Shown here: in pieces, positions 8,331 to 11,915 of the stretch
Numbering within the stretch: position 1 is the stretch's first letter
How the letters are laid out: the number at the start of each line of letters is the position of its first letter
The notes under the pieces: model-generated
The model's database searches: none
Told to the model about the DNA's origin: nothing
The model's input: only the letters and a program-made list of their open reading frames with translations
Assembly: GCA_964362915.1 (NCBI GenBank)
Contig: CAYIGH010000031.1
Span: 1 to 11,915 of the forward strand
DNA length: 11,915 nt
Direction: 5' to 3'
Source: JAUSIK01 sp964362915
Lineage (GTDB): Archaea; Nanobdellota; Nanobdellia; Pacearchaeales; GW2011-AR1
Position numbers and translations under genes: made by a program

Positions 8331-8341
8331 TCCTTATATAG
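8331..8341. promoter_or_regulatory. Near-palindromic TATA box, possibly bidirectional
   Basis: TCCTTATATAG reads as a TATA box on both strands. It lies about 25 bases before the ATG at 8362 (+) and about 46 bases before the ATG at 8290 (-). The plus transcript would be leaderless, and the minus transcript would carry a short leader with the GGTGG site. Confidence 0.5.
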
Positions 8342-8361
8342 ATTAGATAATCAATAAGTAA

Positions 8362-8457
8362 ATGAAATTGGAATTACCATTTTGGATAGCAATACTAATC
8401 CCAATAATAGTAACTATATTAGTAATAAAAATCCTGCTCACAGGAACGCCAAAATGA
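8362..8457 (+). CDS. Tiny membrane peptide, 31 residues
   Basis: The frame reads MKLELPFWIAILIPIIVTIL then VIKILLTGTPK: one hydrophobic helix (residues 6-27) with a short polar tail. The ATG is 25 bases from a TATA box, so the transcript should be leaderless. Its TGA stop overlaps the ATG of the following gene (ATGA, 8454-8457), which indicates translational coupling. The overlap and the clean membrane-helix composition are the main reasons to believe it is a real gene despite its length. It probably acts with the 93-residue membrane protein downstream. No function can be named. Confidence 0.65.
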   Translation: MKLELPFWIAILIPIIVTILVIKILLTGTPK

Positions 8458-8735
8458 GAAAAGAGATAGATTATATAGACTTAATTATAAAAATATTCCT
8501 TGTCTTAGCAACAATCTTAGTAATATACTGGTTTATACAAATAATGTTGGGTGGAAGTCCAACAACTGAGCAATTTATCATAGGAATAATTTTAGTGTTG
8601 GTTGGGATAATTGTTAATCTTTATTATGCGTCTGGTAAATTCAACCAATTCGTCAATGGAACATTTCCGAGATTCGAAAAAAATATTGAAAACTCTTTTA
8701 ACAAAACGAAGGAAGATATGAATTCATTAAATTAA
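8454..8735 (+). CDS. Two-pass membrane protein, 93 residues
   Basis: The protein has two membrane helices, about residues 9-33 (DLIIKIFLVLATILVIYWFI...) and 41-64 (EQFIIGIILVLVGIIVNLYY), followed by a polar, probably amphipathic C-terminal helix (FEKNIENSFNKTKEDMNSLN). I place the start at 8454 (MRKEIDYIDL). The frame is open back to an ATG at 8382, but that extension overlaps the 31-residue membrane peptide in another frame and would add an Asn-rich stretch typical of out-of-frame reading. The ATGA overlap with the upstream peptide supports 8454. Small membrane proteins with a C-terminal coil are common in DPANN archaea. The function is unknown. Confidence 0.8.
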   Translation: MRKEIDYIDLIIKIFLVLATILVIYWFIQIMLGGSPTTEQFIIGIILVLVGIIVNLYYASGKFNQFVNGTFPRFEKNIENSFNKTKEDMNSLN

Positions 8736-8794
8736 AATATATCCTCAATAAAAAATGATGCAGGGCAAATAAAAAAGAAGCTAAAAATATAAAA

Positions 8795-8866
8795 TGGCCC
8801 AACCCAGAATCGAACTGGGGAATCATCCACGTCAAGGATGCGGTTATACCACTAGCCTATTGGGCC
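8795..8866 (-). tRNA. tRNA-Val (GAC)
   Basis: On the minus strand the 72-base sequence folds as a cloverleaf. The acceptor stem is GGCCCAA/TTGGGCC, the anticodon stem CATCC/GGATG around loop TTGACGT (anticodon GAC), and the T stem CCCAG/CTGGG with loop TTCGATT; the discriminator is A. No CCA is encoded. The D stem (GGCT/AACC) has one C-A mismatch and the variable loop is four bases, both slightly atypical. There is no intron. Confidence 0.88.
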
Positions 8867-8889
8867 CTTAATAAAAATAGCAAACAACT

Positions 8890-8898
8890 CTATTTAAG
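8890..8898 (-). promoter_or_regulatory. TATA-like box for tRNA-Val
   Basis: CTTAAATAG on the minus strand lies about 28 bases upstream of the mature tRNA 5' end, the usual archaeal distance. Confidence 0.45.
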
Positions 8899-8912
8899 AT
8901 TTATCAATCAAA

Positions 8913-8920
8913 TTTAAATA
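8913..8920 (+). promoter_or_regulatory. TATA box for the 57-residue gene
   Basis: TTTAAATA is centred about 25-26 bases before the ATG at 8942, predicting a leaderless transcript. No Shine-Dalgarno sequence is present. Confidence 0.5.
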
Positions 8921-8941
8921 AACAAGAAAACTGCCTTTATA

Positions 8942-9115
8942 ATGGTTAAAGATAGTTCTTTCTGGGGGGTCTTAGGGATAATTATACTTATCCTAGGGTT
9001 CCTAGGAACTTTAGTTATAGCGATAAAAGGAAGCGCATATGCATATTTCCTACCATTCACAGGGTTAGCAGTTATCATCGGAATACTTTTAATGGCCTGG
9101 GCTTTTAAAAACTAA
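8942..9115 (+). CDS. Two-pass membrane protein, 57 residues
   Basis: The frame reads MVKDSSFWGVLGIIILILGF, then LGTLVIAIKGSAYAYFLPFT and GLAVIIGILLMAWAFKN. Two hydrophobic helices (about 8-28 and 35-54) are joined by a short loop. The TATA box position supports a leaderless start at 8942. The family is not recognised. After its TAA, the same frame continues for 51 more codons of membrane-protein-like sequence without a normal start codon (9116-9271). The gene may therefore once have been longer, or may be read through. It is the only protein gene between the two tRNA genes. Confidence 0.65.
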   Translation: MVKDSSFWGVLGIIILILGFLGTLVIAIKGSAYAYFLPFTGLAVIIGILLMAWAFKN

Positions 9116-9271
9116 ATAACCTTCATAACAAAACAAGTAAAATTTGATCTCTATGCTATCTCGTTCCTTGCCATATTCTCAATAGCAGTTCTAGGAATAT
9201 GTGCCTTAATATTTCTAAAAGCCTTATTCCATATAAAAAATATCCCAAACATATTAAAAGATTTAAAATAA
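9116..9271 (+). pseudogene. In-frame membrane-protein-like continuation without a standard start
   Basis: Directly after the TAA of the 57-residue gene, the same frame stays open for 51 codons. It encodes a hydrophobic helix (about DLYAISFLAIFSIAVLGICA) and a basic amphipathic tail (KALFHIKNIPNILKDLK), then TAA. The composition looks like a real small membrane protein, but there is no ATG, GTG or TTG in frame ahead of the hydrophobic part. Options are a non-standard ATA start at 9116, stop-codon readthrough giving a product of about 109 residues, or a decayed gene that lost its start. The sequence cannot decide. Confidence 0.4.
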
Positions 9272-9282
9272 AGAAACAAAAC

Positions 9283-9291
9283 ATTTTTAAT
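9283..9291 (+). promoter_or_regulatory. TATA-like box for tRNA-Thr
   Basis: ATTTTTAAT lies about 28 bases before the tRNA-Thr 5' end at 9316. Confidence 0.4.
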
Positions 9292-9315
9292 CCATGAAAT
9301 TCCCTTTCATAATAT

Positions 9316-9407
9316 GCCACTGTAGCTCAGTCGGATTTAGAGCGGCGCACTTGTAATGCAATAAACAAGCAATGCGTAGGTCGGGGGTTCGATTCCCTCC
9401 AGTGGCT
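9316..9407 (+). tRNA. tRNA-Thr (UGU) with a 16-base intron
   Basis: The acceptor stem is GCCACTG/CAGTGGC with discriminator T, as expected for archaeal tRNA-Thr. The D stem is GCTC/GAGC, the anticodon stem GCGCA/TGCGT with one G.T pair, and the T stem GGGGG/CCCTC with one G.T pair around loop TTCGATT. The anticodon loop is interrupted; removing 9356-9371 restores loop CTTGTAA with anticodon TGT. CTTGT (9350-9354) pairs with ACAAG (9365-9369), putting short bulges at both junctions as in the bulge-helix-bulge motif cut by the archaeal splicing endonuclease. The mature tRNA is 76 bases without CCA. The last 20 bases, plus one, recur downstream at 9484-9504. Confidence 0.9.
9356..9371 (+). other. 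tRNA-Thr intron, canonical position 37/38
   Basis: These 16 bases separate A37 and A38. The 5' exon pairs with the intron end (CTTGT with ACAAG), placing three-base bulges AAT and CAA at the junctions. One base of slippage is possible because both junctions have A. Confidence 0.8.
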
Positions 9408-9483
9408 TTGACATTATAAATGTCAATCAAATCCAAGGGATTTGAAAGGTTGCTGGAGTCTTAGAACCCGCTGGAGGTTCTAA
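9408..9483. repeat. Three perfect 8 bp hairpins downstream of tRNA-Thr
   Basis: TTGACATT/AATGTCAA (9408-9426, loop ATA), TCAAATCC/GGATTTGA (9427-9445, loop AAG) and TTAGAACC/GGTTCTAA (9461-9483, loop CGCTGGA) are all perfect. The first two abut. The third loop can pair with TCCAGTG (9495-9501) in the following tRNA-end copy, giving a pseudoknot. The segment lies exactly between the two copies of the tRNA 3' end. Confidence 0.75.
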
Positions 9484-9504
9484 TTCGATTCCCTCCAGTG
9501 GCTT
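9484..9504 (+). repeat. Direct copy of the tRNA-Thr 3' end, att-like
   Basis: Twenty-one bases are identical to 9388-9408, the T loop, T stem and acceptor strand of tRNA-Thr plus one base. The copies are 96 bases apart. Duplication of a tRNA 3' end is the usual footprint of tyrosine-recombinase integration, but the unit between the copies is only 75 bases and contains no gene, so it would be a remnant or miniature element. Confidence 0.75.
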
Positions 9505-9518
9505 CTCTAAATCTGTTA

Positions 9519-9952
9519 TTAAGATAAAATAGCTCTTTCCTCTTTATTATTAATATTCTCCATGCTTCTCTCAACCAACATCCAATCAAGTTTCATTAAA
9601 TTCTTTACTATAGGATTACCTATATTTAACTTGTAATAGTCAGATTTTCCAATTCTTCTAGTTTTAATAATAATGCCATTCTTAATAAATTGAGGAAGTA
9701 TTAACTTTAAGGAATTATAACTCGCATTACTTTCTCTAGCTATAGATAACTGCGTTGTTTACCGCACAGTTAAAGCAGTTATCTATTAGAGACTGCATAG
9801 AGCAGCCTGGGTACTATAAACTATGCAGTGCTCTATATCTCAGTTAGAGGGAAATCAAAGAAATGATTATCTATAAAAAAGTCCAAAACTCTTAATCGGG
9901 GTGTATCTCCAAACTGCTTCAAAAATAAAGATTTATTTTCTTTAATTTTCAT
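9519..9952 (-). CDS. Winged-helix transcriptional regulator, split by a 95-base insert
   Basis: Exon-like part 1 (9952-9836) reads MKIKENKSLFLKQFGDTPRL, then RVLDFFIDNHFFDFPLTEI. Part 2 (9740-9519) begins ARESNASYNSLKLILPQFIK and continues NGIIIKTRRIGKSDYYKLNI, then NPIVKNLMKLDWMLVERSME and a short tail. Joined, they give 112 residues that match the pattern of a small winged-helix DNA-binding family common in DPANN archaea: FGD.P..RVLDF, a helix-turn-helix (TEIARES..SYNSLKLILPQFIKNG), a wing (IIIKTRRIGKSDYYKLN) and a conserved NP.VK.L..LDW end. The insert 9741-9835 sits between Ile39 and Ala40, inside the first helix of the HTH. It puts a TAG right after the ATA codon and shifts frame. No residue is lost at the junction. 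A TATA box lies about 27 bases before the start. Without removal of the insert only a 39-residue stub is made. Confidence 0.85.
9741..9835 (-). other. 95-base two-hairpin insert (copy 2), candidate intron
   Basis: The insert consists of one base plus two abutting hairpins. ATAGATAACTGC (9742-9753) pairs perfectly with 9775-9786 around a 21-base loop. TAGAGACTGCATAG (9787-9800) pairs with 9821-9835, 14 bp with one bulged base, around a 20-base loop. TACC (9760-9763) and CAG in the first loop can pair with GGTA and CTG in the second, a 7 bp kissing contact with a bulge. ATAGAGCA can also pair with TGCTCTAT (9797-9804 and 9828-9835), giving a pseudoknotted alternative. The ends are TATAG/CTATA, with an ATA repeated at both junctions. 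It lies inside the winged-helix gene; its length is not a multiple of three and it has stops in the gene's frame. Confidence 0.8.
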
Positions 9953-9973
9953 ACATTAATACATATATATTGT

Positions 9974-9983
9974 CTATTTAAAT
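9974..9983 (-). promoter_or_regulatory. TATA box of the split regulator gene
   Basis: On the minus strand ATTTAAATAG is centred about 27 bases before the ATG at 9952, so the transcript is probably leaderless. Confidence 0.5.
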
Positions 9984-10018
9984 CTTACTTTCTTTTCATT
10001 ACTTTATAATAAAAACAA

Positions 10019-10576
10019 TTAATCCTCATCAACAAAAGTTGCCTTGCCTCCAGAAACTAGAATATCGCAAACCTTAGAGTCTAAATTAGCCAAATTTCCC
10101 TTAGAAAAGGGTCCAATCAGGTTTCCATCCATATCAACAAACTGTTCAATGTTTTCATTAAAAATAATCATCTTATATCCAATCTTACTGTCTTTTTTTC
10201 CATTAAGAATAGAAGAAAGCTCTTTATCCCCTGCCTCTAATGTCCTGACCAAATTATCAAACATTCTCTTTTCAAAATCAAACATATTCTCATAATCTCT
10301 CTTCATAATTCCTGTTTCAGCAGCGACAAAAACCAGTTGCAACAATTTCTTTTTTCTCCTTAATATAAGCCCCTTAAATAAAGCAATAGAATTCTCCATC
10401 TGCTTTTTGCCTTCAAGAACAGAATCAGAAAACAAATCACTGTTATTAGAGTTCTCCTCTCTCAATCCTTTTAAATAAACTGAAAAATCAGATAAAAAAT
10501 TCTTATCTATTTGTTGTAAACTCTCAGAATATTTCTCCTTTCTTAAAAGCTCATACAAATCCTCATATACCAGCAT
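10019..10576 (-). CDS. Archaeal GINS replication protein
   Basis: GINS is part of the CMG-like replicative helicase complex with MCM and the Cdc45/RecJ-type protein. The 185-residue length and domain order fit archaeal GINS. The N-terminal helical A domain (about residues 1-120) starts with YEDLYELLRKEKYSESLQQI and includes a basic helix (LILRRKKKLLQLVFVAA, about 70-86). The small beta-rich B domain is C-terminal (about 137-184), with FVDMDGNLIGPFSKGNLANL and a final strand. A B domain at the C-terminus is the Gins51/Sld5-like arrangement; DPANN archaea often have one GINS that forms homotetramers. A TATA box about 27 bases upstream predicts a leaderless start at 10576. A small unknown gene lies 46 bases upstream in the same direction but has its own promoter. 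Confidence 0.85.
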   Translation of the reverse strand: MLVYEDLYELLRKEKYSESLQQIDKNFLSDFSVYLKGLREENSNNSDLFSDSVLEGKKQMENSIALFKGLILRRKKKLLQLVFVAAETGIMKRDYENMFDFEKRMFDNLVRTLEAGDKELSSILNGKKDSKIGYKMIIFNENIEQFVDMDGNLIGPFSKGNLANLDSKVCDILVSGGKATFVDED

Positions 10577-10599
10577 ATTTTTAATTAATAATGCATGCT

Positions 10600-10607
10600 T
10601 ATAAAAT
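10600..10607 (-). promoter_or_regulatory. TATA box of the GINS gene
   Basis: TTTTATAA on the minus strand is centred about 27 bases before the ATG at 10576, predicting a leaderless transcript. Confidence 0.55.
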
Positions 10608-10622
10608 TAGCTATAATTAAGA

Positions 10623-10814
10623 TTATTTCTTTCTTCTTCTAAAAATTCTAATTCTGACATATCTAATATCTTTTTCTTTTCCTAAAAAAGTAACAATTAT
10701 ACTCGCTAGCTCTTCAATATCTATTTTTCTAATAGCCCTAACTCCTTCTCGCAAAGTTAAAGATAAATCCATCGTGTATATAACTATAAAAATTAGGATA
10801 AGATAATCTATCAT
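10623..10814 (-). CDS. Small hypothetical protein, 63 residues
   Basis: I do not recognise it. From the ATG at 10814 it reads MIDYLILIFIVIYTMDLSLT, then LREGVRAIRKIDIEELASII and a basic end (DIRYVRIRIFRRRKK). The N-terminal hydrophobic run is only about 14-17 residues, short for a membrane helix. The rest alternates helix and strand, and the Arg/Lys-rich C-terminus could bind nucleic acid. Three starts are possible: TTG at 10835, ATG at 10814 and ATG at 10772 (a 49-residue soluble form, MDLSLTLREG). I prefer 10814 because a TATA box is centred about 30 bases upstream. It precedes the GINS gene in the same direction, with its own TATA box, so a replication link is possible but not shown. Confidence 0.55.
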   Translation of the reverse strand: MIDYLILIFIVIYTMDLSLTLREGVRAIRKIDIEELASIIVTFLGKEKDIRYVRIRIFRRRKK

Positions 10815-10839
10815 TTTTATCAATCCGATAGCCAACTAA

Positions 10840-10848
10840 GTATAAAAT
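10840..10848 (-). promoter_or_regulatory. TATA box of the 63-residue gene
   Basis: ATTTTATAC on the minus strand is centred about 30 bases before the ATG at 10814. It argues against the longer TTG start at 10835, which would lie upstream of the expected transcript start. Confidence 0.45.
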
Positions 10849-10898
10849 TGATATATTCGCAAATAATTTTATAATTAATTGTAATCAAAAATAAATAC

Positions 10899-10907
10899 AT
10901 ATAAAAA
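10899..10907 (+). promoter_or_regulatory. TATA box of the phosphoglycerate mutase gene
   Basis: ATATAAAAA is centred about 27 bases before the ATG at 10930, so the transcript should be leaderless. No Shine-Dalgarno sequence is present. Confidence 0.55.
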
Positions 10908-10929
10908 TGCTTCATGCCTTTAATAAAAA

Positions 10930-11523
10930 ATGGCAAAAACCTTTCATATCTATCTCTTTAGGCATGGTGAAACTACATATAACAGGGATAAAAGATTCAC
11001 TGGCTTTCATGACCCTCCTTTAACAAAAAAAGGAATAAGACAAGCAAATATCATAGCAAAAAAACTCAAAAATAAGAAATTTAGAATTGCTTTCTATACA
11101 AAACTAAAACGCTCAAAACAAACATTAAAAAAAGTTCTAAAATACCATCCAGGATGCAAAATCTTGAAAAAGGACAACAGAATAATAGAAAGAAATTACG
11201 GCTTGTTAAATGGCACTCTCCACAAAGACTATATAAAAAAATACTCTCTAAAAACATTCAATAAAATTCATCGTGATTTCTATACAAGACCATTAAAAGG
11301 AGAAAGCTTCGCAGATGTAGAAAAAAGAGTAGCTCCTTTCATCAAAGACCTAAAAAAATTAATGGAAAAAGAAAAAACAAATGTTGCAATTTCAGCTCAT
11401 GGAAACTCAATCCGCCTTTTCAGAAAAATAATGGAAAAGGCCTCAATTAAATCCGCTTGCTCCTGGAAAATTCCATATGACAAAGTCTTTGACTATAAGA
11501 TAAAGGAGATAAAAGTTCATTAA
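10930..11523 (+). CDS. gpmA: Phosphoglycerate mutase, 2,3-BPG-dependent type (histidine phosphatase fold)
   Basis: It interconverts 3- and 2-phosphoglycerate in the cytoplasm, in lower glycolysis or gluconeogenesis. The phosphohistidine motif RHGET is at residues 11-15 (His12), followed by the mutase signature NRDKRFTGFHDPPLTKKG (18-35). The second arginine is in KRSKQT (Arg61), the general acid in ERNYG (Glu87), and the second catalytic histidine in SAHGNS (His157). GESFADVEKRV (124-134) matches the mutase rather than the broad phosphatase subfamily. At 197 residues it is shorter than bacterial enzymes (about 230-250), the usual trimmed form in small archaeal genomes. A plain sugar-phosphate phosphatase is the alternative, but the FTG and ERNYG motifs favour mutase. 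It has its own TATA box and is followed by the split 52-residue gene. Confidence 0.85.
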   Translation: MAKTFHIYLFRHGETTYNRDKRFTGFHDPPLTKKGIRQANIIAKKLKNKKFRIAFYTKLKRSKQTLKKVLKYHPGCKILKKDNRIIERNYGLLNGTLHKDYIKKYSLKTFNKIHRDFYTRPLKGESFADVEKRVAPFIKDLKKLMEKEKTNVAISAHGNSIRLFRKIMEKASIKSACSWKIPYDKVFDYKIKEIKVH

Positions 11524-11540
11524 TCAAAAGCACATAAATA

Positions 11541-11549
11541 TTTATATAG
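11541..11549 (+). promoter_or_regulatory. TATA box of the split 52-residue gene
   Basis: TTTATATAG is centred about 26-27 bases before the ATG at 11572, predicting a leaderless transcript. It shows the split gene still has an intact promoter. Confidence 0.55.
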
Positions 11550-11571
11550 TCAAAAAGACTACACAAAATAA

Positions 11572-11878
11572 ATGATATACTTCAAGAGTATAAAAAAAAC
11601 TCTTCACTATATAATCAATCATGAAAAACAATTTCCTTGGAGCAAAGTCATCGAAATTATAGTCAAGGACGCTGAAATTTGACCGTTTGCGCCTTGACTA
11701 CCTCAAGAATTTTGGCAATTAAATTCTTGATGGCGTCCAAGAACTTTGTTCTTGGTGTCAAGGGAAAGACGCGCTATATTGGTAGAAAACTTGTGTCTTT
11801 CACTATATATTAAAATCAAAGCACATGAGAAGGAAAGGAGATAAACTTGAAATTAAAACATGTTTTATCCCGAAATAA
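11572..11878 (+). CDS. Small hypothetical protein split by a 148-base insert
   Basis: Part 1 (11572-11661) reads MIYFKSIKKTLHYIINHEKQ, then FPWSKVIEII. Part 2 (11810-11878) reads LKSKHMRRKGDKLEIKTCFI, then PK and TAA. Joined in frame they give 52 residues: an N-terminal helix, a PWS turn and helix, then a basic RRKGDKLEI segment that looks like the start of a beta strand. The pattern resembles a small DPANN family I recall as continuing IIL..K..RKKG..FEIET and then a further strand pair. If that is right, this copy ends early or has a second interruption near 11860. Unspliced, the frame stops at TGA 11680-11682 after 36 residues. The promoter and first part look intact. I cannot name a function. 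Confidence 0.65.
11662..11809 (+). other. 148-base multi-hairpin insert (copy 3), candidate intron
   Basis: Hairpin 1 is TAGTCAAGG plus CGC (11660-11672, one bulged A) with GCGCCTTGACTA (11689-11700), 12 bp. Hairpin 2 is a perfect 10 bp, 11703-11712 with 11721-11730. Hairpin 3 is a perfect 8 bp, 11737-11744 with 11748-11755. Hairpin 4 is GAAAGAC (11764-11770) with GTCTTTC (11795-11801). Hairpins 1 and 4 correspond to the two hairpins of the 239-331 copy; 2 and 3 are an extra module. CCTTGAC (11692-11698) can switch from hairpin 1 to GTCAAGG (11757-11763), enclosing the extra module, and GGACGC can pair with GCGTCC (11733-11738). The ends are TATAG/CTATA, with TATA present at both junctions, so the exact boundary is uncertain by four bases. 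Confidence 0.75.
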
Positions 11879-11915
11879 GTTCCTCTCGACAAATAAGATA
11901 AGGTCTGCTGTAAAG

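Noticed and set aside
8382..8453. N-terminal extension of the 93-residue membrane protein
   Set aside because: It is an Asn-rich out-of-frame reading of the 31-residue membrane peptide; the ATGA overlap at 8454 is the better start.
8736..8794. Possible small gene or RNA between the membrane protein and tRNA-Val
   Set aside because: I see no open frame with a promoter, no strong hairpin and no motif in these 59 bases.
9741..9835. Group I or group II intron, or intein
   Set aside because: The insert is 95 bases with no catalytic core motif, no domain V-like hairpin and no open reading frame; a TAG follows the junction, so it is not an intein.
9741..9835. Canonical archaeal bulge-helix-bulge intron
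   Set aside because: Pairing of the flanks (CTCTA with TAGAG, TATAG with CTATA) leaves unequal internal loops, not two three-base bulges separated by four pairs.
10815..10835. Longer TTG-start form of the small gene upstream of GINS
   Set aside because: The TTG lies only about nine bases from the TATA box, upstream of the expected transcript start; the ATG at 10814 fits better.
11541..11809. Apparent long-range inverted repeat between TATATAGTCAAAAAGAC and GTCTTTCACTATATA
   Set aside because: The left arm is the TATA box of the gene at 11572 and the match has mismatches; the element itself starts at 11660-11662.
11847..11915. TTG-start frame with a GGAGA Shine-Dalgarno-like site running off the window end
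   Set aside because: It overlaps the second part of the split gene in another frame, has no recognisable content in 23 codons, and most genes here are leaderless. It remains possible.

Overview
The window is AT-rich DNA from an archaeon, most likely a small-genome DPANN lineage of the Woesearchaeota/Pacearchaeota type. The evidence is an archaeal GINS replication protein, TATA boxes about 25-30 bases upstream of start codons with almost no 5' leader, a tRNA with a short intron after position 37, an archaeal class III (pilin-type) signal peptide, and many tiny membrane proteins. The lineage is an inference from gene style; no 16S gene is present.

Layout. Bases 1-380 hold a weakly supported reading frame full of strong hairpins, ending in a two-hairpin element (239-331). 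A hypothetical gene (381-833, +) converges, one base apart, on a three-gene minus-strand operon joined by 4-base ATGA overlaps: a 45-residue ribbon-helix-helix-like protein, a 621-residue pilin-signal surface protein and a 1735-residue secreted protein (8038 down to 835). Then come small membrane-protein genes around a divergent promoter (8132-8735), tRNA-Val(GAC), another small membrane protein with an in-frame continuation after its stop, and an intron-containing tRNA-Thr(UGU) followed by three perfect hairpins and a 21-base copy of the tRNA 3' end. The right part has a winged-helix regulator gene split by a 95-base insert (9519-9952, -), GINS (-), a small unknown gene (-), a phosphoglycerate mutase (+) and a second split gene (11572-11878, +) carrying a 148-base insert.

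The main discovery candidate is a family of short, highly folded intervening sequences. Three copies (239-331, 9741-9835, 11662-11809) share TATAG...CTATA ends and two terminal hairpins with 7-14 bp stems. Their loops can pair with each other: perfectly over 8 bp in the first, over 7 bp with a bulge in the second, and weakly in the third. Two copies sit inside protein genes, and conceptual removal restores one uninterrupted reading frame in each case (112 and 52 residues). Neither insert length is a multiple of three and each insert carries stop codons, so the genes are either spliced at RNA level or disrupted. The two sequence-related copies (first and third) show compensatory base-pair changes. 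The sequence alone cannot decide between a new intron or ribozyme class and a non-autonomous palindromic mobile element.

Working together: the minus operon probably builds a cell-surface or host-contact structure under control of its small DNA-binding protein; GINS serves replication; the mutase serves lower glycolysis. The split regulator and the split 52-residue protein would be made only if their inserts are removed.
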